Shown here piece after piece: positions 26,064-35,359 of a stretch of 64,000 bases of DNA (position 1 is the stretch's first letter; the number at the start of each line of letters is the position of its first letter). The stretch comes from Rhodobacter sp. Har01 (lineage in GTDB: Bacteria; Pseudomonadota; Alphaproteobacteria; Rhodobacterales; Rhodobacteraceae), in assembly GCF_020564565.1 (NCBI RefSeq), contig NZ_JAJCTD010000004.1, positions 310,001 through 374,000 of the forward strand. The letters are read 5' to 3'. A program made the position numbers and the translations under genes. The notes below the pieces were generated by a model. The model did not search any database. It saw only the letters and a program-made list of their open reading frames with translations, and had not been told where the DNA came from.

Positions 26064-27287
26064 ATGACCGCGCCACGGACAAGCAGGACGCATCCGCTTC
26101 AGATCGCCGAGGTGCGCGCAGCCCCCGCGCATGGCCGGATCGGAATAACCTTCTGCCCCGGCAAGCATGACCCGGCCGCGGCCACCGGTGCCTGGGCGCG
26201 CGATCTTTCCGCCGACCTTGACGTGATTGCGGCCTGGGGCGCGCGGCTGGTGCTGACCCTGGTCGAGCCGGCCGAACTTGCCGCCCTGAAGGTGCCCCAT
26301 CTTGGCGCAGAAGTCCGGAACCGGGGCCTAGACTGGCGGCATCTGCCGATCCGGGACTACTCGGTTCCCAGCGCGGACTTCGAGCGCGACTGGCTGACCC
26401 ACGGCCGCGACATCCGCGCCGTCCTGCGCAGCGGCGGCGATGTGGTGGTGCACTGCAGGGGGGGCCTTGGCCGGGCTGGCATGATCGCCGCGCGGCTTCT
26501 GGCCGAGCTGGGGGTCGAGCCGGAAGCGGCAATCCGCGAGGTCCGCCGCGCGCGCAAGGGTGCCATCGAGACACCGGCGCAGCTGGCCCTGGTGCGGCGG
26601 ACGGCATCCGTCTTTGAGACCGATGTTGTCGACACGTCGCGCATGACGAAGATCGGCGCGCAGCTGGGCAGCAATCCGGGCGGCCTTTATCGCGACGCGA
26701 CCGGGCAGCGGTTCTATGTGAAATCGCTGGACTCGCCCGCGCAGGCGCTGAACGAACGTCTTGCGGCAAGGCTTTACCAGTTGGCCGGGGCGCCGACCCT
26801 GCGTTACCTGCCCGCCCGGCACCCCAACGAGGTCGCAACCGCCTTCGTCGATCTCGACAAGCGTCACCTGTCGCAGTTCAGTGCCGAAGAGCGGCGGCAG
26901 GCGCAGCGCTGGTTTGGCGTGCATGCCTGGACCGCCAACTGGGATGCGGCCGGTTTCGACGGCGAAAACCAGGGCGTCACGAACGGCGTGGTCCTGACCC
27001 TGGACGTGGGCGGCGCGCTGGAATTCCGGGCGGGCGGCGATCCGAAGGGAAAGGCGTTCGGCACCCGGGTGCACGAGCTTGACCGCCTCCGCAGCGACCG
27101 CGACAACCCGCACGCGGTCCTGCTGTTCGGCGACATGGACGCGGCCGCAATCGACCAGGCTGTCGGCGTCGTGACAGGCCTTGCGGATGACGCGATCCGG
27201 CGGGTCGTTGCCCAGATGGGCGGCAAGATCGACCTGGCCGAGAAGCTGATCGCGCGCAAGGCCGACATGGCGCGCGCGACGGGCTGA
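26064..27287 (+). CDS. Fusion of CDKN3-like tyrosine phosphatase and kinase-like domain
   Basis: The 407-residue protein begins with a dual-specificity phosphatase domain (about 15-190). LPIRDYSVP carries the probable general-acid Asp and VHCRGGLGRAG is the CX5R catalytic loop. The second half (about 200-407) reads like a minimal HipA/PI-kinase-like fold: GGLYRDATGQRFYVKSL (candidate ATP lysine), ALNERLAARLYQLAGAP, then HAWTANWDAAGFDGENQGV and LTLDVGGALEFRAGG (candidate catalytic and metal Asp/Asn). No membrane segment. It faces draG tail to tail with a 42-bp gap. Related phosphatase domains are sometimes fused to ADP-ribosylglycohydrolases, which makes the neighbourhood suggestive. Substrates unknown. 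Confidence 0.7.
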   Translation: MTAPRTSRTHPLQIAEVRAAPAHGRIGITFCPGKHDPAAATGAWARDLSADLDVIAAWGARLVLTLVEPAELAALKVPHLGAEVRNRGLDWRHLPIRDYSVPSADFERDWLTHGRDIRAVLRSGGDVVVHCRGGLGRAGMIAARLLAELGVEPEAAIREVRRARKGAIETPAQLALVRRTASVFETDVVDTSRMTKIGAQLGSNPGGLYRDATGQRFYVKSLDSPAQALNERLAARLYQLAGAPTLRYLPARHPNEVATAFVDLDKRHLSQFSAEERRQAQRWFGVHAWTANWDAAGFDGENQGVTNGVVLTLDVGGALEFRAGGDPKGKAFGTRVHELDRLRSDRDNPHAVLLFGDMDAAAIDQAVGVVTGLADDAIRRVVAQMGGKIDLAEKLIARKADMARATG

Positions 27288-27329
27288 GCGCAGCCGCTCG
27301 CCAGTCCGCCGCCCCGCACGGACGCGGCG

Positions 27330-28262
27330 TCACGCCGGCGCGGTCGTCGGCCCGCCCGCGATTTCGCCTTGTGCCAGGGCCAGCAACGCCGGCACCTGCG
27401 CCAGGATCGCCTGCGTCACGCCAGGGTCAAGCCGATCAAGCCAGGCCTGCGGGATCGCCTCAAGCCCCCAGGTCGCCCCGGCCAGCATGCCCGCCAGCGC
27501 CCCCGTGGAATCGGCATCGCCGCCCTGATTGACCGTGCCGACCAGGCAGTCGGCAAAGCTGGCCGCGCCAAGGTAGTGGTGCAGCACGGTCTGCAGGGTA
27601 TCGACCACGAAGGCCGAGCACCGCCCCGGATAGGGCGTGAAGCGGAATGCCCTCTGCCGGGCCACCAGCGCCTCGGCCTCGGTCCGCACCGCGTCCTTTC
27701 CCTGTCCGGTCAGCAGGCCGTGCATCATCCGCACAAGCGCCAGGCAGGCCGCGTCCGACAGCGGATGGTGATGCGTGGTGCGCGCCTGTGCCAGCGTCCA
27801 GGCTTCGGCCCTGTCGGGCTGCCCCAGGGTCGCCAAGGCCACCGGCATCACGCGCATGGCCGCGCCATTGCCGGCATCGCCATCCGAAAACGGGCCCTCC
27901 ACGCTGCCCTCCGCGACAAAGCGGCGGATGCCACGGCGGCAGGTGTTGCCCACATCGGCCGGCCCCGACTTCAGCCAGGCCGCGAATTCCTGGCACACAT
28001 CGCGCGGGTCAAGCCCGCCCGTGCGAAGGATCGACCGCCCAAGCGCCAGCGACATGTCGGTGTCGTCGGTCACTTGCCCGGGCTTCAGCTTCAGCCAGCC
28101 CCCGCCCACGATGTCCTGGTGCAGGCCGTACTGCGCCGCGATCTCGCCCCTGGTCAGGAATTCGACGGTCGCGCCCAGGGCATCCCCGATTGCGAACCCG
28201 AGATAGGCCGCCAGCGCGCGGTTGGTCATGTCCGGCGCGGCGAAAGGCGGGTGCTCAGCCAT
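27330..28262 (-). CDS. draG: ADP-ribosyl-[dinitrogen reductase] glycohydrolase
   Basis: The 310-residue enzyme removes ADP-ribose from the nitrogenase Fe protein and thereby reactivates it. Metal-binding motifs TDDTDMSLALG, DAGNGAAMR and GGDADSTGALAGM are intact, and VGNTCRRGIRRF and GGGWLKLKPGQVTDDTDMS match known DraG closely. Its ATG overlaps the draT stop by 8 nt, the reverse partner in one operon. A second ATG at 28229 (MTNRALAAYLG) is possible. Confidence 0.95.
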   Translation of the reverse strand: MAEHPPFAAPDMTNRALAAYLGFAIGDALGATVEFLTRGEIAAQYGLHQDIVGGGWLKLKPGQVTDDTDMSLALGRSILRTGGLDPRDVCQEFAAWLKSGPADVGNTCRRGIRRFVAEGSVEGPFSDGDAGNGAAMRVMPVALATLGQPDRAEAWTLAQARTTHHHPLSDAACLALVRMMHGLLTGQGKDAVRTEAEALVARQRAFRFTPYPGRCSAFVVDTLQTVLHHYLGAASFADCLVGTVNQGGDADSTGALAGMLAGATWGLEAIPQAWLDRLDPGVTQAILAQVPALLALAQGEIAGGPTTAPA

Positions 28263-29079
28263 CGTCCACCCCTACCCGGAATTCGCCGCCGACCGCCAGG
28301 AACTCGCGTTCACCCTTCAGCAGATGCCCGGGCAGCAGGCCATCGAAGAACAGGATCTTGCTGACGGGCACCTGTGCGGTCAGGATCCTGTCGCCGAAAC
28401 AGTCGGCGACACTTCGGTCGGCAGAAAACGACACCAGGTTGTTGAGGCGGATCACCGCCTCGTGCCGGTTCACCCGCTCGACGATCCAGTGATCGTCAAA
28501 CGCGTTGATCCCGCGGTAAAGCGTGAGATGCGTCCTGTCGGGAAAGGCAAGGCGCCGGATCGCCCACTGGCAGAACTCGAACAGCAGGTCGAGTTGCACC
28601 CAGATCGTGTTGTTGTGGAAGCGGCTCGACATCTTCTCTTCCACATAGGTCGCCCAGGCCGGGTCGGAAACCTGCTCGATGATGGTCTTGTGGTAAGACG
28701 GGCAAATGCCGAACCGGCTTTCGACCCAGCCTTTCAGAACCGCGCCTTCGGGGCCGTTGCTGTCGAAATTCCAGCCCTGAATCAGCCGCAGGAAGGATGA
28801 GCGGAAGCGTCGTTTCCCGCCCGGAGCGGGGTCGCGCTGTTCGGGATCCAGGCCGAACATCGCCGTCATGTAAGCGAAGAACGCCGCGCCCGCCTCGGCA
28901 AGGTCGCCCGCCTGACCAAGCATCGCGACAAGGCTGGGGTTCATCTCGCGCACACCCCAGATGTGCAGCGGAACCGGGGCTTCGTTGAAGGCACAACTGG
29001 CCAACCACTCCGATGACCTTCCCACGAGGTTGGTCGAATGGCCGATGCCACGCCGCTTGCGGTGTCCCGCGTCATCCAT
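28255..29079 (-). CDS. draT: NAD+-dinitrogen-reductase ADP-ribosyltransferase
   Basis: The 274-residue enzyme switches off nitrogenase by ADP-ribosylating an Arg of the Fe protein in response to ammonium or darkness. It shows HSTNLVG near the N-terminus, ASCAFNEAP, the R-S-E pattern of arginine transferases (LYRG; SFSAD; ExE in GEREF), and the length of known DraT (about 275). The start at 29079 keeps the conserved N-terminus. No nif genes lie in this window. Confidence 0.93.
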   Translation of the reverse strand: MDDAGHRKRRGIGHSTNLVGRSSEWLASCAFNEAPVPLHIWGVREMNPSLVAMLGQAGDLAEAGAAFFAYMTAMFGLDPEQRDPAPGGKRRFRSSFLRLIQGWNFDSNGPEGAVLKGWVESRFGICPSYHKTIIEQVSDPAWATYVEEKMSSRFHNNTIWVQLDLLFEFCQWAIRRLAFPDRTHLTLYRGINAFDDHWIVERVNRHEAVIRLNNLVSFSADRSVADCFGDRILTAQVPVSKILFFDGLLPGHLLKGEREFLAVGGEFRVGVDDG

Positions 29080-29251
29080 TGTGCCCGCATGATGCGGCCC
29101 TGCGCGCCGAAAGGAAAGCCCCGCGCATGCCATCTTGCGCAAACGCCGTGCAGCGGATGATCCCGCCGGCAGTCTTGCCGCCCCGACGCCGCACAGAACC
29201 CCGGCCCGCCCGGCACACACCCGACTACCGCTTCGATTTTCAGAGGAGAAG

Positions 29252-29327
29252 TGGTGCCCAGAGCCGGAATCGAACCAGCGACACGCGGATTTTCAATCCG
29301 CTGCTCTACCAACTGAGCTATCTGGGC
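29252..29327 (-). tRNA. tRNA-Phe (anticodon GAA)
   Basis: A complete cloverleaf: acceptor GCCCAGA/TCTGGGC, TA at 8-9, D-arm GCTCAGTTGGTAGAGC, anticodon loop TTGAAAA, T-loop GGTTCGATTCC, discriminator A and an encoded CCA. Confidence 0.97.
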
Positions 29328-29411
29328 ACCGTTGGGTGGGCGGGTGATACTCAAGGCCGCCGGGGCTGTCCAGAGGGAAAACGCCCTCTGGAACGCCGCC
29401 AGGGAACGCCT

Positions 29412-29585
29412 CTAGTGAGGGGTCGGCGGGGCCGGGTCTTCGGGCGGTTCGTCGTCGCCCGCAGCAGCGTCCGGGATGCGGTAGCTTTCGTTCAGCCAGC
29501 GCGCGAGGTCGACGTCGGCGCAGCGGCGGCTGCAGAACGGGCGGTATTTCGGATCGGCGGGCTTGCCGCAGGTGGGGCAGCTCAT
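29412..29585 (-). CDS. yacG: DNA gyrase inhibitor YacG
   Basis: A 57-residue zinc protein read as [19 protein letters not shown] followed by [18 protein letters not shown]. The four zinc cysteines (CPTC and CSRRC) and the ADVDLARWL helix are diagnostic. The acidic Pro-rich tail is normal. It binds gyrase B in other bacteria. Its ATG overlaps the stop of the RNase gene (ATGA), making it the last gene of infA-maf-rng-yacG. Confidence 0.92.
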   Translation of the reverse strand: MSCPTCGKPADPKYRPFCSRRCADVDLARWLNESYRIPDAAAGDDEPPEDPAPPTPH

Positions 29586-30619
29586 GCCAGCAGCCCCTTC
29601 AGCGCCAGACGGTCGCGGCGACGGGTCAGCTCATAGAGGCCCAGCGTGGTCCAACCGGCCAGGTTGGCCTCGCCGTCGGCCTTGAACGCCGCCTTCATCA
29701 CCTGGTCCAGGATGTGGCGGTCGCGCTTGGGCACCGGCGCGAAGTCGATCACCACCTGCCCGCCCAGGCCGCGCAGCCGCAACTGCCGCGGCAGGTCGCG
29801 GGCGGCGGCCACATTGGCCTTCAGCGCCGCGGCGGGCGAGGTGTCGGGGCCGGTGTTCACATCCACCGAGACCAGCGCGCGGGTCGGCTCGATCATCAGG
29901 TGGCCGCCGCCGGGCAGCGCCACGCGCGGCGCAAGCAGCGCCTCGATGGCCTCATGCACGCCGTGGTGGTCAAAGCAGCCCGCGTCGCTGACCACCTCGT
30001 CGGGCGCGGGGTCCAGCCAGTCGCGCCAGGCCAGGTCATGCGCGCCGGGGGCATCCAGCAGCAGTTCCGGCCCGCCGTCCAGATCGGCCGCAAGCGTCTG
30101 CGCCAGCCCGCGCATCGCGGCGATGTCTTCGGCCACGACCTCGGGTTCCGCCCCCTCGCAGGCCGAGCGCAGGATCAGCCCGAGGCCCGAGTCCGCCCCC
30201 GCCATGCCCGCACTGGCCAGCGCCGACAACTCGGCGCGCAGGGCTTCGTCGCGGATGCGGCGGCTGATGTTCAGCCCCGGCGCATCCGGCGTGACGATGG
30301 CGAAGCGCGACTTGCAGAGCAGCCGCGCGGTGACCGGGGTGGCCTTGCCGTCCTCGGTCGGGCCGCTGACCTGCACCAGCACCCGCTGGCCGGGGGCCAG
30401 GCCGCTGATCTGGCGCAGGAAGCCGCTGCCATGGGGCAGTTTCACGAACATCCCGCCCTGCCCCTTGACCGGCCGGTCCGCCACCGCGCGGTAGATCGCA
30501 CCGGGCAGGGCCTCGTCGCCCGCCGGGTCGATGGACAGCTCTTCCAGCACGCCATCGACCATCAGCGCGGCTGCCTCGCGGTCGCCGATCCGGTCCAAGA
30601 GCACGACGCGACCCTTCAT
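29582..30619 (-). CDS. rng: Ribonuclease E/G family protein
   Basis: The 345-residue protein is a short RNase G-like enzyme. The catalytic region has [11 protein letters not shown] and [13 protein letters not shown] (two acidic metal ligands expected in the family) and a shortened S1-like N-terminal part. The length and the linked maf and yacG are typical of alphaproteobacteria. ATG at 30617-30619 overlaps the maf stop (ATGA). Confidence 0.88.
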   Translation of the reverse strand: MKGRVVLLDRIGDREAAALMVDGVLEELSIDPAGDEALPGAIYRAVADRPVKGQGGMFVKLPHGSGFLRQISGLAPGQRVLVQVSGPTEDGKATPVTARLLCKSRFAIVTPDAPGLNISRRIRDEALRAELSALASAGMAGADSGLGLILRSACEGAEPEVVAEDIAAMRGLAQTLAADLDGGPELLLDAPGAHDLAWRDWLDPAPDEVVSDAGCFDHHGVHEAIEALLAPRVALPGGGHLMIEPTRALVSVDVNTGPDTSPAAALKANVAAARDLPRQLRLRGLGGQVVIDFAPVPKRDRHILDQVMKAAFKADGEANLAGWTTLGLYELTRRRDRLALKGLLA

Positions 30620-31191
30620 GCCTGCCTCCAGACCGGCCAGCCCGCGGCCACCAGCAAGGCCGCAGTCTCGGCCACCGGCAGGCCCATGATCCCGGTGAAA
30701 CTGCCGGAAATCCAGGGGATGAAGGCGCCCGCCAGGCCCTGGATGCCGTAGCCGCCCGCCTTGCCCTGCCATTCGCCGCTGGCGAGATAGGCGTTCAATT
30801 CGTCATCCGACAGCCGCTTGATCTTGACCGCCGAGACGCTTTCCCGCGCCCAGACCCGATCGCCCCGGCGCACCGCGACGGCGGTGATCACCTCATGCCG
30901 CCGCCCGGCCAGCTTGGTCAGGAACGCTGCCGCCTCGGCGGCATCGGCCGGCTTGCCCAGGATGCGCCGACCCAGCGCCACCGTGGTATCGGCACACAGC
31001 ACCACGTCGTCGGGCCCCGCCGGCACGGCCAGGGCCTTTTCCCGCGCCAGACGGGCCGCATAGGGCCGCGGCAACTCGCCCTTGCGGGGGTCTTCGTCGA
31101 TGTCGGGGGGAAGGATCAGGTCGGGCACCAGGCCGATCTGCGCCAGAATTTCCTTCCGGCGCGGGCTGGCAGAACCAAGGATCAGCCGCAA
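30616..31191 (-). CDS. maf: Maf nucleotide pyrophosphatase
   Basis: The 191-residue enzyme removes pyrophosphate from non-canonical or regular NTPs. The family motifs [29 protein letters not shown] and [11 protein letters not shown] are present. The only start fitting the conserved N-terminus is TTG at 31189-31191, 9 nt after infA, a rare start codon that may keep expression low. Confidence 0.92.
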   Translation of the reverse strand: MRLILGSASPRRKEILAQIGLVPDLILPPDIDEDPRKGELPRPYAARLAREKALAVPAGPDDVVLCADTTVALGRRILGKPADAAEAAAFLTKLAGRRHEVITAVAVRRGDRVWARESVSAVKIKRLSDDELNAYLASGEWQGKAGGYGIQGLAGAFIPWISGSFTGIMGLPVAETAALLVAAGWPVWRQA

Positions 31192-31200
31192 GGCGCGATC

Positions 31201-31419
31201 TTACTTGAAGCGATAGTTGATGCGACCCTTCGACAGGTCGTAGGGGGTCATTTCCACCTGCACCTTGTCGCCGGCCAGAACCCGGATGCGGTTCTTGCGC
31301 ATCTTGCCTGCCATCGTCGCGATCAGTTCATGGCCATTGTCAAGCTCGACCTTGAACGTCGCGTTGGGCAGGAGTTCCTTCACGACGCCGGGGAATTCGA
31401 GAATGTCTTCCTTGGCCAT
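31201..31419 (-). CDS. infA: Translation initiation factor IF-1
   Basis: The 72-residue OB-fold protein, [20 protein letters not shown] and ending KGRINYRFK, is standard IF-1. The ATG at 31417-31419 has GGAG 5 nt upstream. Starts the infA-maf-rng-yacG operon. Confidence 0.97.
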   Translation of the reverse strand: MAKEDILEFPGVVKELLPNATFKVELDNGHELIATMAGKMRKNRIRVLAGDKVQVEMTPYDLSKGRINYRFK

Positions 31420-31421
31420 GG

Positions 31422-33900
31422 TCACTCCGAAAAGGGGTTGGCCCGCGGGAACCGCAGGCCTTTGCCGGCCGCCATATGCGCCCGAAAAAGGCCCATTTCA
31501 AGCGGAATCTCGCGCCGCGACGGAAGGCCGCCGCCTGCGGTAAGGCCCAGGCGCAGCTGCTTTTCCACCTCCAGAGCCGCGAAGAAGGCCGCGCCGACGG
31601 CGATGATCAGCACCCCGTCGGCCAAGGGCACGGCCCTTGTGCCCAAGACGGCCTGCAGCGGCGGCAGATAGGTGACGGCCTGTTGTGCCAGGGTGATCGA
31701 GATCACCACCGCCCGGACCACCCGCTTCCCCTTGACCGCCGCCCAGGTCAGCGAGGTGCCAAGGATGTTGCGGATGAAGAACAGGTGGAACACCTCCAGC
31801 ACCACCAGCATTTTCATCGCCAGGGTCTGCGCCAGCGCCAGCGGATAGCCGCGGTCCATCGCAAGGTTGCAGACGCCGAACGCCGCCGCCAGGAACAGCC
31901 CCGATACCAGCGCCACACGCCAGACCAGTTCCATCGACAGGATCGGCGCGGCGGACGGGCGCGGCGGGCGGGCCATGGTGCCGGCCTCGGTCGGCTCGAA
32001 GGCCAGCGCCAGTCCCAGGGCGATGCCGGTGATCAGGTTGATCCACAGGGTCTGCACCGTCGTCACCGGCAGCGCCAGCCCGGCCAGCAGCGCCAGCACC
32101 ACCGTCAGCGCCTCGCCCGCGCTGGTCGGCACCTCGAAGCTGATCAACTTGCGCAGGTTGTCGAACACCGTCCGCCCCTCGCGCACCGCCGCGGCCAGGG
32201 TGGCGAAGTTGTCGTCGGCCAGCACCAGATCGGCCGACTCCTTGGTCGCCTCCGATCCTTTCAGGCCCATGGCGATGCCCACATCCGCTCGCTTCAGTGC
32301 CGGCGCGTCGTTCACCCCGTCGCCGGTCATCGCCACCGACAGACCATTGGCCTGCAAGGCGGTGACAAGGCGCAGCTTGAGTTCCGGGCTGGTACAGGCA
32401 GAGGCGTCGACGCCGACCGCCTGGCGCGCCAGTTCCGCCTCGTCCAGCCCGTCGATCTGGGGTCCGGTCAACACCGGATGCGGGTTTTCCAGCCCGATCT
32501 CGGTGGCAATGGCCGTGCGCAGCCGGCATGGTCGCCGGTGATCCTCTTGACCCTGATGCCTGCCGCCCGGCACTCGGCCACCGCGGCCACCGCCTTGGGG
32601 CAGGGCGGGTCGATCAGCCCGACCAACCCCGGAAAGGACAATCCCTGGTCCAGCACCGCCACATCGATCACCGCGCCCGCTGCCGGCCACTCCGCCAGCG
32701 CCAGCACGCGAAATCCCCGCCGGGCCATCGCTTCGGCGCGGTCGTGCCAATGCGCCGCGTCCAGCCCGGCGCACATCCGCAGCACCCGCTCCAGAGCGCC
32801 CTTGACGTGGATGCGCGGGCTGTCCGGCCCCTCGCTCAGCACCGCCATGAAGCGGTGGCGGCAGTCGAAGGGCATCTCGTCCAGCCGCTTCGCCGGACCT
32901 GCCCCGTCCACCTTGGCGGCAATGGCCAGCAGCGCCCCTTCCGTCGGATCGCCTTCTACCGACCTTCGGCCCCGGTGCTCGCGCAGGCTTGCGTCGTCTC
33001 ACAGCGCGGCGGCACCGGCCAGCCGGGTCGGGTCGCCCGGCGGATTGTTGCGTCCCTCGGGCGCATGGCCCTCGCCGGTCACCGCAAAGGCACCCTCGGG
33101 CGTTTCCAACGCCACCACCAGCATCTCGTTGCGGGTCAGCGTCCCGGTTTTTTCGGTGCAGATCACCGAGACCGAGCCGATCGCATCGATCGCCGGCAAC
33201 CGCCGCACGATGGCCCGGCGCCGCGCCATCGCCTGCACGCCGATGGCGAGCGTGATCGCCATCACCGCCGGCAGGCCTTCGGGAATGGCGGCGGCGGCCA
33301 GGCCGACCACCGCCATGCACATCTCGGGGAACGGGTGGTGCCCAACCACCACGCCATAGGCCAGCAAGAGGCCCGCCCCCAGCAGGATGAAGGCCGACAG
33401 CCGGCGCGCGAACTGGTCCATCTGCTTGACCAGCGGCTTGGTCAGGTCTTGCACCCCCGCCAGCAGCCCGCCGAACCGCCCGATCTCGGTGCCCTGCCCC
33501 GTCGCCACAACCAGCCCGCGCGCAAGATGGCGGCGCGCGGCGCCAGCATGCCTCGGATCGCCGCCATCGCCGCCTCGGCCTTGCCCTCCTGCAGGAAGCC
33601 GATCACCGCATTGGCCAGCACCACCGCCCGGATCACCCCGGTATCGAGCCAGTGCTGCAAGGCCCCGGTCACGACCGTGGCCCCCAGCAGTACATGGACC
33701 GGCACATTGTGAAACTGCGACAGGCACCGCCGCAGCGGCCCGCGAATCCGCACCTCGGGCAGCCGGTTCGGCCGGTGCCGCGCCAGCCGCTGCGCCGCCC
33801 GGGCCAAGGTCAACCCCTGCGCCCCGCCTCCAGTGCGGCCAGCGCCTCGTCGGTCCACAGCGCCTGGAAGACGCGCGGCGCGATACGGGGCTCCTGAAAG
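31422..33900 (-). pseudogene. Decayed cation-transporting P-type ATPase
   Basis: Pieces of one P2-type ATPase lie in order on the minus strand but in changing frames. The N-terminus (RLARHRPNRLPE) is shifted from its leader near 33815. The frame changes again near 33530, where GMLAPRAAILR runs straight into RGLVVATGQGTEIG, so about 100 residues of the actuator domain with the TGES loop are lost. A TGA interrupts at 32999-33001, and another frameshift lies near 32525 in KRITGDHA. The phosphorylation motif reads CTEKTGT instead of DKTGT, which alone would stop catalysis. The C-terminal membrane part (TGDGVNDAPALKRADVG onward) is intact. The 5' limit is approximate. Confidence 0.9.
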
Positions 33901-33921
33901 CTGGCCTCCGGGCCAGTCAGA

Positions 33922-34515
33922 TCAAAGGGCCCGCAGCCAGAACTGCAAGGGTTTGCGTGACTCTTCCCTGTCGCCCACGTCCTTCCAGCCGAATTCCGCA
34001 AGCACCCCGGGCAGCGGTGCATAGCCGCGGCCCAGCCAGAAGGCATCGTTGGTGCGGAAACTGGCGGGGCGCATCGGATGATCGTCCGGCCGCGTGACCG
34101 AGCAGAAGGCAACATGGCTGCGCCCCAGCCTGCGGGCGTGCTCTTCGCGCAGGTCAAAGAACCGATGCCCCAGCCCCTGCCCGCGATAGGCCGGCAGCAG
34201 CACCGATTCCGCGCCGTACAGGATGCGCTGCACCGGCAGGCCGGTGGCTTTCAGCGGTTCGGCAAAGGCTTCCGCGTGGTCCTCCATCGGGGTCGAGGTC
34301 GAGGCCCCGACCAGCCGCCCCTCGGCAAAGGCCGCCACCAGCAGCGCGCCGGGGCTGTCGCGATAGCTGCGCAGGTAGTCCCGCTCATACTCCAGCGTGC
34401 CGTCGTAGAGATAGGGCCAGTCGCGGAAGACGGTGATCCGCAGCCGTGCCAGGTCATCCAGCGCGGCTTCCAGGCTCTCGCCGGTCAGGGCGCGGACAGT
34501 GACCTCGGCCGTCAC
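33922..34515 (-). CDS. GNAT-family N-acetyltransferase
   Basis: The 197-residue protein has the acetyl-CoA loop of GNAT enzymes (LLPAYRGQGLGHRFFDLREEHA) and the family strands around GALLVAAFAEGRLVGASTS. Substrate unknown. It starts with GTG at 34513-34515, overlapping the SnoaL-like stop as GTGA, so the two are coupled. Confidence 0.85.
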   Translation of the reverse strand: MTAEVTVRALTGESLEAALDDLARLRITVFRDWPYLYDGTLEYERDYLRSYRDSPGALLVAAFAEGRLVGASTSTPMEDHAEAFAEPLKATGLPVQRILYGAESVLLPAYRGQGLGHRFFDLREEHARRLGRSHVAFCSVTRPDDHPMRPASFRTNDAFWLGRGYAPLPGVLAEFGWKDVGDREESRKPLQFWLRAL

Positions 34516-34922
34516 TTGGAAACCTGCTGGGTCCAGTCGTTCAGGTTGTAGAAGGTGGTGATGCGTGCGATCCGGCCGCCTTTCACCTCGAAGAACCCAC
34601 CCGCCGGCAGAACATAGCGCTGGCCATGGGCCGGCGGCAGGCCCGGATCGGTCTTGAGATATTCGCCGTGCACCACGAATTCCGCCGCCGCGCGGTCGCC
34701 CGCGTCATTGGCGAAAACCACGATATCCTTCAGCCGCTCCTGGTAGGTCACACCCATATGGGCACAGAACTCGGCGAACCTGATCTTGCCGATCCGGTGT
34801 CCGCCCTCGTTCACCCGGTGCTCGACATCCTCGGTCACGCAATCCAGCATGCCCGCCGCATCGCCGGCATTGAAGGCGTCGTAGTAGCGGGCGATCAGGG
34901 CCAGGGTCGTCTCGCGGCTCAT
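34512..34922 (-). CDS. SnoaL/ketosteroid-isomerase-like (NTF2 fold) protein
   Basis: The 136-residue protein has the NTF2-like pattern ALIARYYDAFNAGDAAGMLDCVTEDVEHRVNEG ... GGFFEVKGGRIARITTFYNLNDW. Such proteins are isomerases, hydrolases or ligand binders, and no specific reaction can be set. ATG at 34920-34922, GGGGGCC upstream. It forms a two-gene unit with the GNAT gene. Confidence 0.82.
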   Translation of the reverse strand: MSRETTLALIARYYDAFNAGDAAGMLDCVTEDVEHRVNEGGHRIGKIRFAEFCAHMGVTYQERLKDIVVFANDAGDRAAAEFVVHGEYLKTDPGLPPAHGQRYVLPAGGFFEVKGGRIARITTFYNLNDWTQQVSK

Positions 34923-35359
34923 CGGGGGCCTCCTTCGGTTGCGCCCCCTGCATAGCCCATGGCGCTGCCACGCGCCAAGCCGCCAGGAAGACAGCGCGCG
35001 GTCCGAAATCGCCGCCCAAGCCCTTGCCCAAACCCGCCACAGACCTTCGCCACTGCAGACATCGACCTCTTCAATGCAGGGTAACACCCAGGTCGGGCCG
35101 GAAAGCGGGGGCGCTGCCCCCGTCTTCGCGCAAGCGCGAAGCCTCCCCCGGGATATTTTCTGGACAGATGAAACAGCAAAGGCCTTCATCTGTCCTCAAA
35201 TATCCCCGCCGGAGGCATCCCCGGCCCATGCCAGGCGCCACGCCCGGACAGAAGCGTCGCGGTGCGGCCGGGCGGCCGAGCCGGTTGCGCGCTTGCGCGC
35301 AGAGGCGAGAGGAAAGGTTTGCGGCGCCTGGCGCCGCTCCGCTGGATCACCGCCAGGGG
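34923..35359. other. Non-coding gap with composite repeat copy II
   Basis: About 437 bp without a credible gene. Its centre is the palindromic repeat at 35105-35217; the rest shows no clear signal. The promoter of the SnoaL-GNAT pair should lie near 34930-35050. Confidence 0.5.
35105..35217. repeat. Composite palindromic repeat, copy II
   Basis: GCGGGGGCGCTGCCCCCG hairpin, a CTTCGCGC/GCGCGAAG hairpin, then GGATATTTTCTGGACAGATG paired with CATCTGTCCTCAAATATCC and the closing CCGCCGGAGGCATCC. The inner arms and the closing motif match copy I at 4656 almost base for base. Confidence 0.8.
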
